Of a stretch of 64,000 nt of DNA, positions 17,762-26,579 are shown one piece after another. The stretch comes from Candidatus Methylomirabilota bacterium (GTDB taxonomy: Bacteria; Methylomirabilota; Methylomirabilia; Methylomirabilales; Methylomirabilaceae). Position 1 is the first letter of the stretch, and each line of letters begins with the position of its first letter. Where the stretch lies: NCBI GenBank assembly GCA_016207095.1, contig JACQQF010000037.1, positions 1-64,000 on the forward strand, read 5' to 3'. Made by a program: the position numbers and the translations under genes. The notes under the pieces are model-generated. The model saw nothing but the letters and a program-made list of their open reading frames with translations, made no database searches and was not told the origin of the DNA.

Positions 17762-18214
17762 TTATCTGATCGCAAGCTTTCCCTTGTGATCGAGCGGGGT
17801 GATAACCGGGAAGCGGGTACAGCCAAAATCGAAGACCCCCGAACGCTCCGCCAGGAACTCGACGGTCGCCTCCTGCCCCGGCTCCAGGTAGCGCCTGATC
17901 CCGAGGTCCGGAATGGAGAAGACATGCCTGACGCCATCGCTACGAACGGTCAGCGTGACCAGTGCCGATCTCCCCTCCCGGTCCACGGCCAAAACCGAGG
18001 GCTCGCACCGATAGTTACGGGCGATCATCGTGAAGGAGAGTCGCTTCGCGCTGGCCGGTGCACCGGTGGGTGGGAAGGTCTCCGGAAACAGGCCGGCACA
18101 GCCTGCGTTGGCAATGGCCAGGAGCAGCCAGGACCACACGCCACGACGCCTTGCTCTGGTCTTCTTGGTTGTCGAGCTTCCTCTGCTACCCATCCTGACG
18201 ACGAACAGTAGCAT
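17762..18214 (-). CDS. Cupredoxin-like lipoprotein
   Basis: 150 residues. A basic N-terminus and hydrophobic stretch end in the lipobox ANAGCAG, so an outer- or periplasm-facing lipoprotein is expected. The second half (RYLEPGQEATVEFLAERSG, then VFDFGCTRFPVITPLDHKG) resembles the last strands of cupredoxins such as CuA or plastocyanin-like domains, with one Cys and one His near the usual copper loop but no complete ligand set. Met8 (18193) is an alternative start. It converges with the tautomerase gene and is divergent from the regulator. Bases 17534-17761 carry nothing recognisable. Confidence 0.6.
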   Translation of the reverse strand: MLLFVVRMGSRGSSTTKKTRARRRGVWSWLLLAIANAGCAGLFPETFPPTGAPASAKRLSFTMIARNYRCEPSVLAVDREGRSALVTLTVRSDGVRHVFSIPDLGIRRYLEPGQEATVEFLAERSGVFDFGCTRFPVITPLDHKGKLAIR

Positions 18215-18305
18215 AGTGACCGAGACATTTCAATCGGCGGGTGAGGAATGGGACTTCACAAATTCGGCGAAAGACCCTATGATGTGACCGCGTCGAGGAG
18301 GTCTT

Positions 18306-19700
18306 GTGGCAAGGGTTATGGCAAAAGCGAAGATCCTGATTGCCGATGACGAATCCACCTCACGGCGAGGGCTTCAAGAGCTGCTCGGGAGCTGGGGGTA
18401 TGAGGTGGCTGCTGCGGCTGACGGCGAGGAGGCTCTGGAGAAGGCATCCGAGTTCCGGCCGGCCCTCGTGATCACCGACCTCGTCATGCCGAAGATGGAT
18501 GGCCTCGCCCTTCTTCACGCGCTCAAGGATGACGCCGCTTCGCCCTCACTGATCATCCTAACCGGACAGGGCACCATCGAGACCGCGGTCGAGGCGATGC
18601 GGGAGGGGGCCTACGACTATATCACCAAGCCGGTCGATGTGGGAAGGCTGCGGCTCCTGGTGGAAAAGGCCCTCGAGCGAGCTGCGGTCTTGAAGGAGGT
18701 CAAACTCCTCCGCCATCAAGTCCGCCACCTGGGTCGGTTCGGGAGGCTGGTCGGGAATACGCAAGGCATGAAAGAGTTCTATCGGTTGATGGAGCTGGCA
18801 GCCCCCAGCACGGCGCCGGTCCTTATTTGGGGAGAGAGCGGGACGGGGAAGGAGTTGGCGGCCCGAACGATCCACGATCTCTCGCCTCGCAAGCAGGCCC
18901 CCTTCGTCCCAATCAACTGCGCCGCCATTCCGGAGACGCTGCTTGAAAGCGAGATCTTGGGTCACGAGAGGGGGGCATTCACCGGCGCCACGGACAGGAG
19001 GATGGGCTGTTTTGAGATGGCCGACGGCGGGACCATCTTCTTGGACGAGGTGGCAGAGATGAAGGTCCCTACCCAGGCGAAGTTTCTCAGGATCCTCCAG
19101 GAGGGGAGTTTTCGCCGGCTGGGCGGCAAGACCGAAATACGCGTGGATGTTCGGATCGTCGCCGCCACTAACAAGGACCCGGCTCAAGCGGTCCACGACG
19201 GCCTGCTTCGCGAGGACCTCTATTACCGGCTCAATGTCTTCGGTCTCCATCTTCCCCCGCTGCGGGAGCGACGAGAGGACATCCCGCTCCTCGTCCAATC
19301 GTTCCTCGAAGAGTTTAACGCCAAATACGGAAAGGCGGTCCGCGGTGTGGACGAGGGGACCCTGACCTTCTTCACCCAGCATGATTGGCCCGGCAACGTC
19401 CGGGAGTTGCGAAACGTGCTGGAGCGGGCGATCCTCGTGACCCAAGGCAATATGATCGTCCCCGCCGACCTGCCGCCAGACTTCCGGGCGCAACGTCACG
19501 GGCAGGCGCCAGAACTGGTCCTCCACGTCGGAACGACTATCGATGCAGCGGAAAAGAGCTTGATCATGAAAACCTTGGAGCGGACCAACCAGAACAAGAC
19601 GCGGGCCGCAGAGATACTTGGGATCAGCCTCAAGACACTGCACAACAAGCTGGCTCGCTACCGGGAAGGGTCCTCCTCCACGGCGGAGGCCAAGGAATAA
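18306..19700 (+). CDS. Sigma-54-dependent response regulator (NtrC family)
   Basis: 464 residues. Receiver domain with phospho-acceptor Asp58 (LVITDLVMPKMDG) and the conserved Lys in ITKPVDV; AAA+ domain with Walker A GESGTGKE (176-183), the sigma-54 contact loop GAFTGA (223-228) and TIFLDEVAEM; C-terminal Fis-type helix-turn-helix (TRAAEILGISLKTLHNKL). GTG 18306 has GAGGAGG six bases upstream. A kinase gene follows after 4 bases, and a sigma-54-type promoter with an upstream palindrome lies 2.5 kb downstream. Confidence 0.96.
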   Translation: MARVMAKAKILIADDESTSRRGLQELLGSWGYEVAAAADGEEALEKASEFRPALVITDLVMPKMDGLALLHALKDDAASPSLIILTGQGTIETAVEAMREGAYDYITKPVDVGRLRLLVEKALERAAVLKEVKLLRHQVRHLGRFGRLVGNTQGMKEFYRLMELAAPSTAPVLIWGESGTGKELAARTIHDLSPRKQAPFVPINCAAIPETLLESEILGHERGAFTGATDRRMGCFEMADGGTIFLDEVAEMKVPTQAKFLRILQEGSFRRLGGKTEIRVDVRIVAATNKDPAQAVHDGLLREDLYYRLNVFGLHLPPLRERREDIPLLVQSFLEEFNAKYGKAVRGVDEGTLTFFTQHDWPGNVRELRNVLERAILVTQGNMIVPADLPPDFRAQRHGQAPELVLHVGTTIDAAEKSLIMKTLERTNQNKTRAAEILGISLKTLHNKLARYREGSSSTAEAKE

Positions 19701-19704
19701 GACG

Positions 19705-21510
19705 ATGGCGCTCGGCATCCGCGGCAAGGAAGTCCTCGGGGTCACGCTCCTGGTCCTCCTGATCGTCTCGCTCATGACCGTCGTCCACCTCTCAACGACG
19801 ACTCGGCTGGTGGTACAGGACGCGGCGGAGAAGGGGCACTTACAGGCTCAACAGATCTTCTCAGGTAGCACCCGGGCGCTCGCTCGCGCTACGGGGAGTC
19901 GCCCACAGGAGGCGCTGCGACGGGACCCCGAGCTCCGCGCCCTGCTCGATTCGAGCATCGGCTACTCCCCCCACCTGCTGTACGCCATGATCACTGACCG
20001 CTCGGACACAATCCTGGTGCACACCCAGCGCTCGCGGCAAGGGCAGAAGGCAGCCGCCCGCCCCCAGATCCAGCGACTGGCCGAGATAACCCCACTCAAG
20101 CAGCTCGCGAAGCTGGCCTGGAGCCGACAGGTTTTCGAGACGACCCTGCCGCTCAGTCTCAATGACCAGCCCTTTGGAGCGATCAGGTTGGGTCTTGCGG
20201 GAAGTCTCCTCTGGCGCGAGCTATCCGCCGCCGTCCGGCAAAGCCTGCTGCTGGTAGGCCTCGCCTTCCCTCTCGCCTGGGTTGTGGCTCTCGGCCTCTC
20301 GAACCTGGTCGTGAAGCCGCTGCGCCAGATTGCCCTAGGGGTTGATCGGATGGCGCGCGGCGAGTTCGACGCGCCCTTCGCCTCCGATCGTGACGATGAA
20401 TTAGGACAGATCGCCACAAAGCTCAACCTGCTGGGACGCCAGATCCAAGAGGACCGATCCTCACTGCTGAGCGAGAAGGCCACGCTGGAGGGGATCGTTC
20501 ATCGCCTCGAAGATGCGATCATCCTTTTGAACAGAGAACAGGCCATCATCTTCGCCAATGCGGCGGCCGAAGATCTGCTGGCGCGGCCCCTCGTGGAGGC
20601 GGCCGGCCAGCCGGTACGGGATGTGCTGGGCTCCACTCATCCGCTGGCAGAGGCGGTCAGTGACGCCTTCTCACGCCAGCAGCCGATACGGAACCTTCCC
20701 CTGAAGCTGGCAGGCGACCCCGCCACACCCCTTGACATGCTCGCCTCCGTCTATCCGGTTCTGGACGAGGGCGGAATCGTTGGAGGCATGATCCTCCTGA
20801 AAAACGTCGAGCCGCTCCGCCACATCCAGTCGCTCGTTGACTACTCTCGGAAACTGGCCGATCTTGGAAAGCTGACCTCCGGGGTCGCACACGAGGTCAA
20901 AAATCCGCTCAACGCCATGAGTATTCATCTTGAGCTTCTAAAGCAAAAGCTTCATGATCCCTCCCCGGAAGTGACGCGAAACCTGGAGGTTTTGGGAGGG
21001 GAGATCCACCGACTTGACCGCGTTGTGCAAGGCTTTCTCCGATTCCTGCGCCCCCAGACGCTACAGCTCCTTCCGCTGGACCTGAATAAGCTCCTCGGGG
21101 AGGTCGCGCACCTGGCCCAGATGCAAGGCGCACATGGTGGGGTCAGTATTGTCGTCGATCTCGACCACGAGATCCTTGCCATCAACGGCGACGAAGAGTT
21201 GCTTCGGCAGGCCTTTCTCAATCTGGTCCTTAATGCCTGCCAGGCGATGCCTCATGGGGGAACGGTAACGCTCTCCACCGAGCGCACTCCCCAGGGAACA
21301 ACTCGAGCCCATGTGATCGATCAGGGGGTGGGCATCCCCGCCGAAGAACTCGACAAGATCTTCCGTCTCTACTACACAACCAAGCCGGATGGGAATGGCA
21401 TTGGGCTGTCGCTCGTCTACCGTATCGTCCAGATGCACGGGGGCAGCATCGACGTGGAGTCGGAGGTGGGGCGAGGGACGACAATGACCGTCACCTTTCC
21501 CTCCACCTAA
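19705..21510 (+). CDS. Membrane sensor histidine kinase (NtrB-like, HAMP-PAS)
   Basis: 601 residues from ATG 19705. Two membrane helices (about 10-32 and 180-200) enclose a periplasmic sensor region of about 150 residues; then HAMP, a PAS-like segment (IVHRLEDAIILLNREQAII), the HisKA box with His396 (GVAHEVKNPLNAMS) and the ATPase with NGDEELLRQAFLNLVLNA and DQGVGIPAEELDKIF. It is the partner of the upstream regulator, four bases away. The frame is open upstream to 19618, inside the regulator gene; I reject that start. Confidence 0.95.
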   Translation: MALGIRGKEVLGVTLLVLLIVSLMTVVHLSTTTRLVVQDAAEKGHLQAQQIFSGSTRALARATGSRPQEALRRDPELRALLDSSIGYSPHLLYAMITDRSDTILVHTQRSRQGQKAAARPQIQRLAEITPLKQLAKLAWSRQVFETTLPLSLNDQPFGAIRLGLAGSLLWRELSAAVRQSLLLVGLAFPLAWVVALGLSNLVVKPLRQIALGVDRMARGEFDAPFASDRDDELGQIATKLNLLGRQIQEDRSSLLSEKATLEGIVHRLEDAIILLNREQAIIFANAAAEDLLARPLVEAAGQPVRDVLGSTHPLAEAVSDAFSRQQPIRNLPLKLAGDPATPLDMLASVYPVLDEGGIVGGMILLKNVEPLRHIQSLVDYSRKLADLGKLTSGVAHEVKNPLNAMSIHLELLKQKLHDPSPEVTRNLEVLGGEIHRLDRVVQGFLRFLRPQTLQLLPLDLNKLLGEVAHLAQMQGAHGGVSIVVDLDHEILAINGDEELLRQAFLNLVLNACQAMPHGGTVTLSTERTPQGTTRAHVIDQGVGIPAEELDKIFRLYYTTKPDGNGIGLSLVYRIVQMHGGSIDVESEVGRGTTMTVTFPST

Positions 21511-21533
21511 CCTCGCGCATGAGAGGCAGAGTC

Positions 21534-21932
21534 ATGGCCCGGCCAACCCTGATCGCCGTGCTGAGCCTTCTCCTGGCGACTGGCTGTGCTCAGATTCAAT
21601 CGATATTTGCGCCGAGTCCACCGCCACGGCCGCCTCGGCCCGCTCACCCGGAGCGACGGGAGCCGCCACCCTTGCTGTCCCCCCAGGTCAGCCCCGAACT
21701 GGAGGGGAGGCTCATGGATGAGGCGAACGCGAAGATCCAGGGGGCGGAGCGGACGCTGCAGTCGATTGACACCGGGAAACTAGCGAACGATCAACAGGAA
21801 ACGTACCAGACCATTGACAGCTTTCTCTCCCAGGCAAGGGAGGCCCTCGCTCGAAAAGACTTTCCTCAAGCCCTCAATTTGGCCCAGAAGGCGCAGATAC
21901 TCTCCAGCGAACTCTCTAAAGCCCTCCGCTAG
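21534..21932 (+). CDS. Small lipoprotein, possibly regulated with the two-component system
   Basis: 132 residues from ATG 21534. The signal is followed by lipobox LLATGCAQ; a proline-rich linker (SPPPRPPRPAHP) precedes a helical domain (LEGRLMDEANAKIQGAERTL and LSQAREALARKDFPQALNLA), which looks like a short TPR/coiled-coil hairpin. It lies 23 bases after the kinase, so it is probably in the same operon and could act at the periplasmic side of the pathway. Function unknown. Confidence 0.75.
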   Translation: MARPTLIAVLSLLLATGCAQIQSIFAPSPPPRPPRPAHPERREPPPLLSPQVSPELEGRLMDEANAKIQGAERTLQSIDTGKLANDQQETYQTIDSFLSQAREALARKDFPQALNLAQKAQILSSELSKALR

Positions 21933-22125
21933 CCTTCAATTCGAGCAAACCATCAAGTCAGTAGAATTTACATCCTTGAAAACGTTCTTGCGAGCGGTCC
22001 TTCAAATGGCCATCCGACCGGCGCTCCCGACAATACGACTTCCCCGGATCATTCCACTGGGAAAAAACTACCCATAGAATGCCCGCAGTCCCACTATCCG
22101 GTAAACGTGATATCGCTTGCACGTT

Positions 22126-22141
22126 CTGTAGTCAGCTACAG
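22126..22141. promoter_or_regulatory. Candidate enhancer palindrome for the NtrC-type regulator
   Basis: CTGTAG TCAG CTACAG is a perfect 16-base inverted repeat located 56-71 bases before the -24 element of the downstream sigma-54-type promoter, a plausible place for an upstream activating site. One copy was seen. The link to the regulator at 18306 is inferred. Confidence 0.45.
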
Positions 22142-22196
22142 GAGAACCCTTTATTTAGTAGTCTTTACAGGTCAGCCATCCTCCAAACTCCACCTC

Positions 22197-22212
22197 TGGC
22201 ATGCGGGTTGCC
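22197..22212 (+). promoter_or_regulatory. Sigma-54-type promoter (-24/-12)
   Basis: TGGCATGCGGGTTGCC matches the consensus TGGCACG-N4-TTGC, with GG (22198-22199) and GC (22210-22211) separated by exactly ten bases. It lies about 80 bases before the glycine-zipper lipoprotein ATG and just downstream of an NtrC-type regulator/kinase pair. Confidence 0.65.
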
Positions 22213-22291
22213 TCTTTCTAGGTGCGTGCAGGTTTAGGTCGATGACGCGTTGAGAAATTGTCATCAACCCATATGGAAGGAGGCAAGCCCG

Positions 22292-22531
22292 ATGAAGAAA
22301 ACATTGATCAGGCGGATCGTAGTGGCGGTGCTCGTGCTGGCCTTCGCCACAGGGTGTGCCGGGATGTCTACGCGACAGCAACAGGCCCTGAGCGGCGGTG
22401 CCATAGGTGCGGGAGCGGGCGTGGCCCTCGGCGCGATTGCTGGCGCTCCGCTCACCGGTGCCCTCATAGGCGCTGGTGCGGGCGGCATTACAGGCGCCCT
22501 GTGGGAGGACATCAAGAAATCGCTGCGTTGA
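22292..22531 (+). CDS. Glycine-zipper lipoprotein
   Basis: 79 residues from ATG 22292 (preceded by GGAAGGAGGC). Signal peptide, lipobox FATGCAG, then a glycine-zipper hairpin (GGAIGAGAGVALGAIAGAP, GALIGAGAGGITGAL). Such YMGG/OsmB-like proteins insert in or rest on the outer membrane and are often stress-induced. The sigma-54-type promoter upstream suggests control by the nearby two-component system. Confidence 0.85.
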   Translation: MKKTLIRRIVVAVLVLAFATGCAGMSTRQQQALSGGAIGAGAGVALGAIAGAPLTGALIGAGAGGITGALWEDIKKSLR

Positions 22532-22650
22532 CGCTGGTAACGGACGAATCGGAAATAACGTGTTTGAGTCTGTCGTTCCCTCTGGCGGCAATCCAGAGTT
22601 CAACAGCGCACGGCGGTTAAGTATCGCAGGTCAAGAAGGAGGGAGATGCG

Positions 22651-22863
22651 ATGTCACAGAACGCGAAGGCGCTTCTGCTTGCTAGCACGCTCATCCTTGT
22701 AAGCGCTGTCGGGGTCATGTACCTCAACACCGAGCGGGCGGCCGCTACCAAGCAGGTGACGATGACATCTGGCCAATTGATGACCCAGAGGGCGGGTACC
22801 CGACACTCCGCCTCGGTCTATGGTTTGCCGGCGCAGATAACGCCCATTTCCACTCGGAAATGA
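22651..22863 (+). CDS. Small membrane-anchored protein, unknown
   Basis: 70 residues, MSQNAKALLLASTLILVSAV..., with one N-terminal membrane helix and a polar tail. GAAGGAGGGAG lies well placed before ATG 22651, which supports real translation. I recognise no family. It follows the glycine-zipper gene by 119 bases and precedes a strong terminator, so it is probably the last gene of this transcript. Confidence 0.6.
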   Translation: MSQNAKALLLASTLILVSAVGVMYLNTERAAATKQVTMTSGQLMTQRAGTRHSASVYGLPAQITPISTRK

Positions 22864-22984
22864 GGCGGCATCCGCGAGACTCCAGACCATGGCCGGGAAA
22901 CCCTATCGGTGGCACCACGACTGATTCAGTCCTGACACACCAAGTCTCCTAGCAGGGACCGGACTCTAACCCCTCCCTGCTTTC

Positions 22985-23040
22985 GACGGCCTCTCCGACT
23001 TGTTTCGCCTCCCCCGGGTCGGAGAGGCCGTCTGTTTTGT
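22985..23040 (+). terminator. Rho-independent terminator
   Basis: A perfect 15-bp stem pairs GACGGCCTCTCCGAC (22985-22999) with its complement at 23018-23032 around an 18-base loop, followed by TGTTTTGT. It closes the lipoprotein/small-protein transcript. Confidence 0.88.
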
Positions 23041-23377
23041 CCCTCCCGCCTTCTCTCTCGCTGCTTGATCCGAGTATGCCCGTCCATCAGGCCGTGCCCG
23101 TGATTCGATGCGGGATAAATAAGCGTTGCACTGAAGGGTTCGATGTGATAGCGTTAAAGCTATCTTGGAATTGCGGGGACCCAACAGCGGGCTGCAACTC
23201 TGAGATGGAGATGCGTTCCATCCGCTCGGCGGTGCTGGCGGCCCTCCCATTTTGGTGGAGATGAGTCCCACCGGGCTGGCTACCGCGGAGCAGTTTCTAC
23301 CTCTTCTCCCCCGCACAGAGTAGCATCAGGCCATCAGTAGTAACTCGTCACCCGTGAGATCAGGGGGGAGGATCGCC
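23041..23377 (+). other. Candidate structured leader before the chelatase-like operon
   Basis: No gene is assigned here. Three local hairpins can be drawn: GATAGC/GCTATC (23147-23164), GATGGA/TCCATC (23204-23222) and GGTGG/CCACC (23254-23272). A 19-codon open frame (23205-23264) ends PFWWR and stops inside the third hairpin. The layout resembles an attenuator-type leader but matches no riboswitch I know; cobalamin and TPP motifs are absent. All of this is speculative. Confidence 0.3.
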
Positions 23378-24421
23378 ATGCAGCAAACGCTTTTTCCCTT
23401 TAGCGCCATTGTGGGCCAGGAAGAGATGAAACTGGCACTCCTGGTCAATGCCGTCGACCCTTCCATTGGCGGGGTCCTCATCCGCGGCCACAAGGGCACG
23501 GCAAAGTCCACCGCCGTGCGAGGACTTGCGGAGCTGCTGCCCCCGGAGCGAGTGGTCGCCCGGTGTGCCTTCCGCTGTCACCCGGAGATGTCGGAGGACT
23601 GGTGTCCTGCCTGCCAAGAGCGGGCATCGAAGGGTGAGCCACTCCCCGTGGGCGACGAAGCGACCCCGGTGGTGGACCTTCCGCTGAATGCTTCAGAGGA
23701 CCGGGTCGTGGGTTCGCTCGACTTGGAGGTAGCCCTGAAACAGGGGGAGCGGGCGTTCCAACCCGGCCTGTTGGCCGCAGCCCATCGTGGGATCCTTTAT
23801 GTGGACGAGGTGAACCTGCTGGAAGATCACCTGGTGGATATCCTCTTGGACGTCGCGGCCTCCGGGGTGAACGTCGTTGAGCGCGAGGGGATAGCCTACA
23901 GCCACCCGGCTCGGTTTCTTCTCGTCGGGACGATGAACCCCGAGGAGGGAGACCTTCGGCCGCAGCTTCTGGATCGGTTCGGCCTCTGCGTCGAAGTAGA
24001 AACGGCTACGGGCCGCGAGACCAGGCGGGCGGTGGTAGAACGAGCCTTGGCGTTCCAGCGAAACGCCGACCCGTTTCGACAGATATGGGAGGAAGCCCAA
24101 GAGGCGCTCCGCTCCAGGATCCGGCAGGCCCGCCACCAGGTCCGCTCCAATCAACCCAACCCGGACCTGATAGACTTTGTGGCCAGGGTCGCGGAAGAAG
24201 TAGGAGTGGATGGGCACCGGGCAGAAATCGCCATGCTGAAGACCGCGGTGGCAGCCGCCGCCCTGGCAGGGCGGTCAGAGCCCGACCCGATGGAATTGCG
24301 GGACGCCATGGCCCTGGCCCTGCGCCACCGGGTCAAGCGGCTTCCGATGGAACAGGCTTCGCTTGACCTGGCAGCCCTTGACCGATTTGCAGGGGAATTC
24401 CTGGCACGGAGGCATCTTTGA
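23378..24421 (+). CDS. Mg/Co-chelatase-type AAA+ ATPase (ChlI/BchI-like)
   Basis: 347 residues from ATG 23378 (GGGGAGG upstream). Walker A in IRGHKGTAKSTAVRG, Walker B in GILYVDEVNLLEDHLVDILL, and MNPEEGDLRPQLLDRFGLCV identify the chelatase/MoxR-like AAA+ clade. Four cysteines (CAFRC and CPAC around residues 66-88) may bind a metal, as seen in several chelatase I subunits. The family's known roles are hexameric motors driving metal insertion, working with a VWA D-subunit, which follows here. No catalytic H/CobN subunit or tetrapyrrole gene is present, so a non-chelatase, chaperone-like role is possible. Confidence 0.9.
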   Translation: MQQTLFPFSAIVGQEEMKLALLVNAVDPSIGGVLIRGHKGTAKSTAVRGLAELLPPERVVARCAFRCHPEMSEDWCPACQERASKGEPLPVGDEATPVVDLPLNASEDRVVGSLDLEVALKQGERAFQPGLLAAAHRGILYVDEVNLLEDHLVDILLDVAASGVNVVEREGIAYSHPARFLLVGTMNPEEGDLRPQLLDRFGLCVEVETATGRETRRAVVERALAFQRNADPFRQIWEEAQEALRSRIRQARHQVRSNQPNPDLIDFVARVAEEVGVDGHRAEIAMLKTAVAAAALAGRSEPDPMELRDAMALALRHRVKRLPMEQASLDLAALDRFAGEFLARRHL

Positions 24422-24446
24422 GGAGGTGAAGTTACGCGAGGATCCC

Positions 24447-25535
24447 GTGCAGGTTTTGGCGCCAACTCGCGACTTCACAGAGGCACCTCCGGACGGCAGG
24501 CTGGCCAGTCCAGCGGCGCCAATAGGGGGTCTCGCGCAATACACTCCCGCCCCCTGGGAGGGACTGGAGGGTGAGTTCTCATCTGGGGATGGCCATGCAG
24601 GCGGGGGTTCAGCCCGCGCGTGCGACTGTGACCTGGATATCTGCTCGCATCACCGGGACGATAACCCTGCCGCCGCCCGTCTGACTTTCGACGAGGACCT
24701 GATCCGCGAGACGCTCCTCGGCTTCAATCCCCGATGGCTCTTGCCACCCAAAAATCGCCGGGAGCGGGATGCGTCCGGCAAGCGGAGTCAGGCAACAAGC
24801 CGGCAGGCCCGTGGTCGTCACATCCGCAGCGTCCCTCTGACTCAATCGCGCGACATCGCCTGGCCTGCCACAATCCGGGCAGGAGCGGTACACCGAATGC
24901 GACGCCCACGCGGCCCCCTGGCCATCCCACTTGCTCCGGCCGACTTGTTCGCCAAGATCCGAAGGCGGAAGGTGGGCAACCTTCTCCTTTTCGTCATGGA
25001 CACCAGCGCCTCTATGGGAGTTCAGCGCCGGGCCATCGCGACCCAGGCGGCGATCATGGCGATCCTCCTCGACGCGTATCAGCGACGAGACCGGGTCGGG
25101 CTCGTCGTGTTCCGGGACCAGCAGGCTGAGGTCGTCCTACAACCCACGAATAGCGTGGACCTTGCGCGGCGCGCATTTGAGCGAATGGAGCTTGGCGGCA
25201 CGACACCGCTATCGGCAGGACTAATGGCCGCTCTTCGGATCGTGGAGCGGGAGGGCCGACGCAAACGCGACCTGGCTCCCTTGCTGATCATTCTCACCGA
25301 TGGCCAGGCAAACATCTCCCAAGGAGATCAGGACCCACTGGAAGAAGCGCTTCTTGTGGCACGGCACATGCGGGCGAAACGGGTGGGCGGGGTGGTCTTG
25401 GGGACTGAGGTAGCGGCGAGTCAACAGGCGCCGTTACGAGCCCTGGCAAGCGCCCTGGGGGCAGGCTACGTTCCTATGGGGGAGATCACGCACCGGGCAA
25501 TCCTGACCGCTATCCGTAGCCTTCAGTCGCGGTGA
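24447..25535 (+). CDS. VWA-domain protein, chelatase D-subunit-like
   Basis: About 362 residues if GTG 24447 is the start; another GTG (24426) or TTG within the previous gene are alternatives. A low-complexity N-terminus (with CDCDLDIC) leads to RGRHIRSVPL and IRRRKVGNLLLFVMDTSASMG, the linker and MIDAS DxSxS motif (about residues 185-189) of ChlD/BchD, then VGLVVFRD, GGTTPLSAGL and LIILTDGQAN. It lacks the AAA-like N-domain of full ChlD and must rely on the adjacent ATPase. The pair resembles other MoxR-VWA modules that remodel client proteins. Confidence 0.88.
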   Translation: MQVLAPTRDFTEAPPDGRLASPAAPIGGLAQYTPAPWEGLEGEFSSGDGHAGGGSARACDCDLDICSHHRDDNPAAARLTFDEDLIRETLLGFNPRWLLPPKNRRERDASGKRSQATSRQARGRHIRSVPLTQSRDIAWPATIRAGAVHRMRRPRGPLAIPLAPADLFAKIRRRKVGNLLLFVMDTSASMGVQRRAIATQAAIMAILLDAYQRRDRVGLVVFRDQQAEVVLQPTNSVDLARRAFERMELGGTTPLSAGLMAALRIVEREGRRKRDLAPLLIILTDGQANISQGDQDPLEEALLVARHMRAKRVGGVVLGTEVAASQQAPLRALASALGAGYVPMGEITHRAILTAIRSLQSR

Positions 25536-25655
25536 CAGCCGCCCCTGCTTCGAACATCCTCGTGAGCCTCTCGGGCCAGGGGATCATCAACCTCATGCCG
25601 TGTTGACGAGGTGAGCAGGGAACATGTCGAGAGCGACCGCACGACGATCTGGGGA

Positions 25656-25683
25656 TTGACTTGTGATCTCGCCATTTGATACT
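25656..25683 (+). promoter_or_regulatory. Possible sigma-70 promoter
   Basis: TTGACT (25656-25661) and GATACT (25678-25683) with 16-base spacing lie in the 273-base gap before the alpha/beta hydrolase. This is a moderate match that could drive the downstream genes separately from the ATPase/VWA pair. Nothing else is seen in 25536-25808. Confidence 0.35.
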
Positions 25684-25808
25684 CTGGGAGCCGTCCCGCC
25701 CCTCGCATGGCTACCCGTAAGTGAGTGACAAAGGGGCTTGTCAAGTCATCGATGTGAGATCCGCGGGCGCAATCGTTGCCCTTTGCTGCGTGATAGGGGG
25801 AAGCTGAG

Positions 25809-26579
25809 GTGGCGATTGAACTGGTGAGGACTGATGACCTGATGTCCGCCGACGGGCATCGAGTGCCAGGTTATCTTTTCACTCCCTCCAAGGCGATGGC
25901 CGGTGCGGTCCTGATCCATGGATACGGCGGCTGTAAAGAACAGATGCTGGGCTTGGCGGCCAGGCTGAGCGAATCCGGATTCTCCGCGCTTTGTCTCGAC
26001 CTCAGAGGGCATGGCGAGCACCCGGCCCCGCTGGGGAGTGGATTGCTTCTGGACCTCGAAGCGGGCATCGCTCGCCTTCGTCCTACCGGGCGGACGATCG
26101 CCATCGGTCACAGCCTTGGGGCAAGGCTTGCCTTGATGAGTTCTGCAGATGTGCTGGTGGCCATCTCCCCGGCGCTTCCGTCCCAACCATCCGAGGAGGG
26201 GCGCCAGATGCTCCTCCATTTTGGGAGCACGGCGGTTCGAGCCGTCTCTCCGGGCCAGATCCTTCAACTGTTGCAGGAGATGGGACCGGTCCCTTCATTC
26301 GCGCGGCCGAAGCTGCTGATCCACGCCAAGGGCGACATCCCATCCCTCATTGAAGGCATCGCAACCCTTGCCAGGTCGCAGCCTGGGGCCCTTCTATGGG
26401 AAATCGAGCTGGACCAGCACCGGGAGGCTCCTCTGAACCAGGGGATCCTGGGATATCTCCCCCGATGGTTCAACCACCTCGATCTGAAGTTCAATAGAGA
26501 GCTGCTGAACGATCTTCCATCCCGAGTATTGCGGGTCTTGAATCAGGCGGCTGTCTCGCCCCCGACGTCATCTCACTGA
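25809..26579 (+). CDS. Alpha/beta hydrolase
   Basis: 256 residues from GTG 25809 (GGGGGAAG upstream). Oxyanion region VLIHGYGGCKEQM, LDLRGHGEH, nucleophile Ser in AIGHSLGARLAL; the acid is probably in LIHAKGDIPS and a late His in ELDQHREAP. It is a small serine hydrolase of the dienelactone hydrolase/acylpeptidase-like type. Substrate unknown. It sits between the ATPase/VWA pair and the uncharacterised genes, all on one strand. Confidence 0.85.
   Translation: MAIELVRTDDLMSADGHRVPGYLFTPSKAMAGAVLIHGYGGCKEQMLGLAARLSESGFSALCLDLRGHGEHPAPLGSGLLLDLEAGIARLRPTGRTIAIGHSLGARLALMSSADVLVAISPALPSQPSEEGRQMLLHFGSTAVRAVSPGQILQLLQEMGPVPSFARPKLLIHAKGDIPSLIEGIATLARSQPGALLWEIELDQHREAPLNQGILGYLPRWFNHLDLKFNRELLNDLPSRVLRVLNQAAVSPPTSSH

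Larger units (their letters stand above)
21933..22291. other. Intergenic region with sigma-54-type promoter
   Basis: No gene lies in these 359 bases. The notable content is the palindrome at 22126-22141 and the promoter-like sequence at 22197-22212, both listed separately. Confidence 0.6.

Noticed and set aside
22966-23316. Minus-strand frame of 116 codons over the terminator and leader
   Set aside because: It reads through the terminator hairpin, is Arg/Gly/Pro-rich and has no ribosome-binding site.
23041-23377. Cobalamin or TPP riboswitch before the chelatase-like gene
   Set aside because: The B12-box (GCCACTG) is absent, and although CTGAGA occurs, the rest of the TPP core is not there.
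23378-25535. Chlorophyll or cobalamin biosynthesis operon
   Set aside because: Only ATPase- and VWA-type subunits are seen; no ChlH/CobN or tetrapyrrole genes are adjacent, so the pathway call is unsafe.
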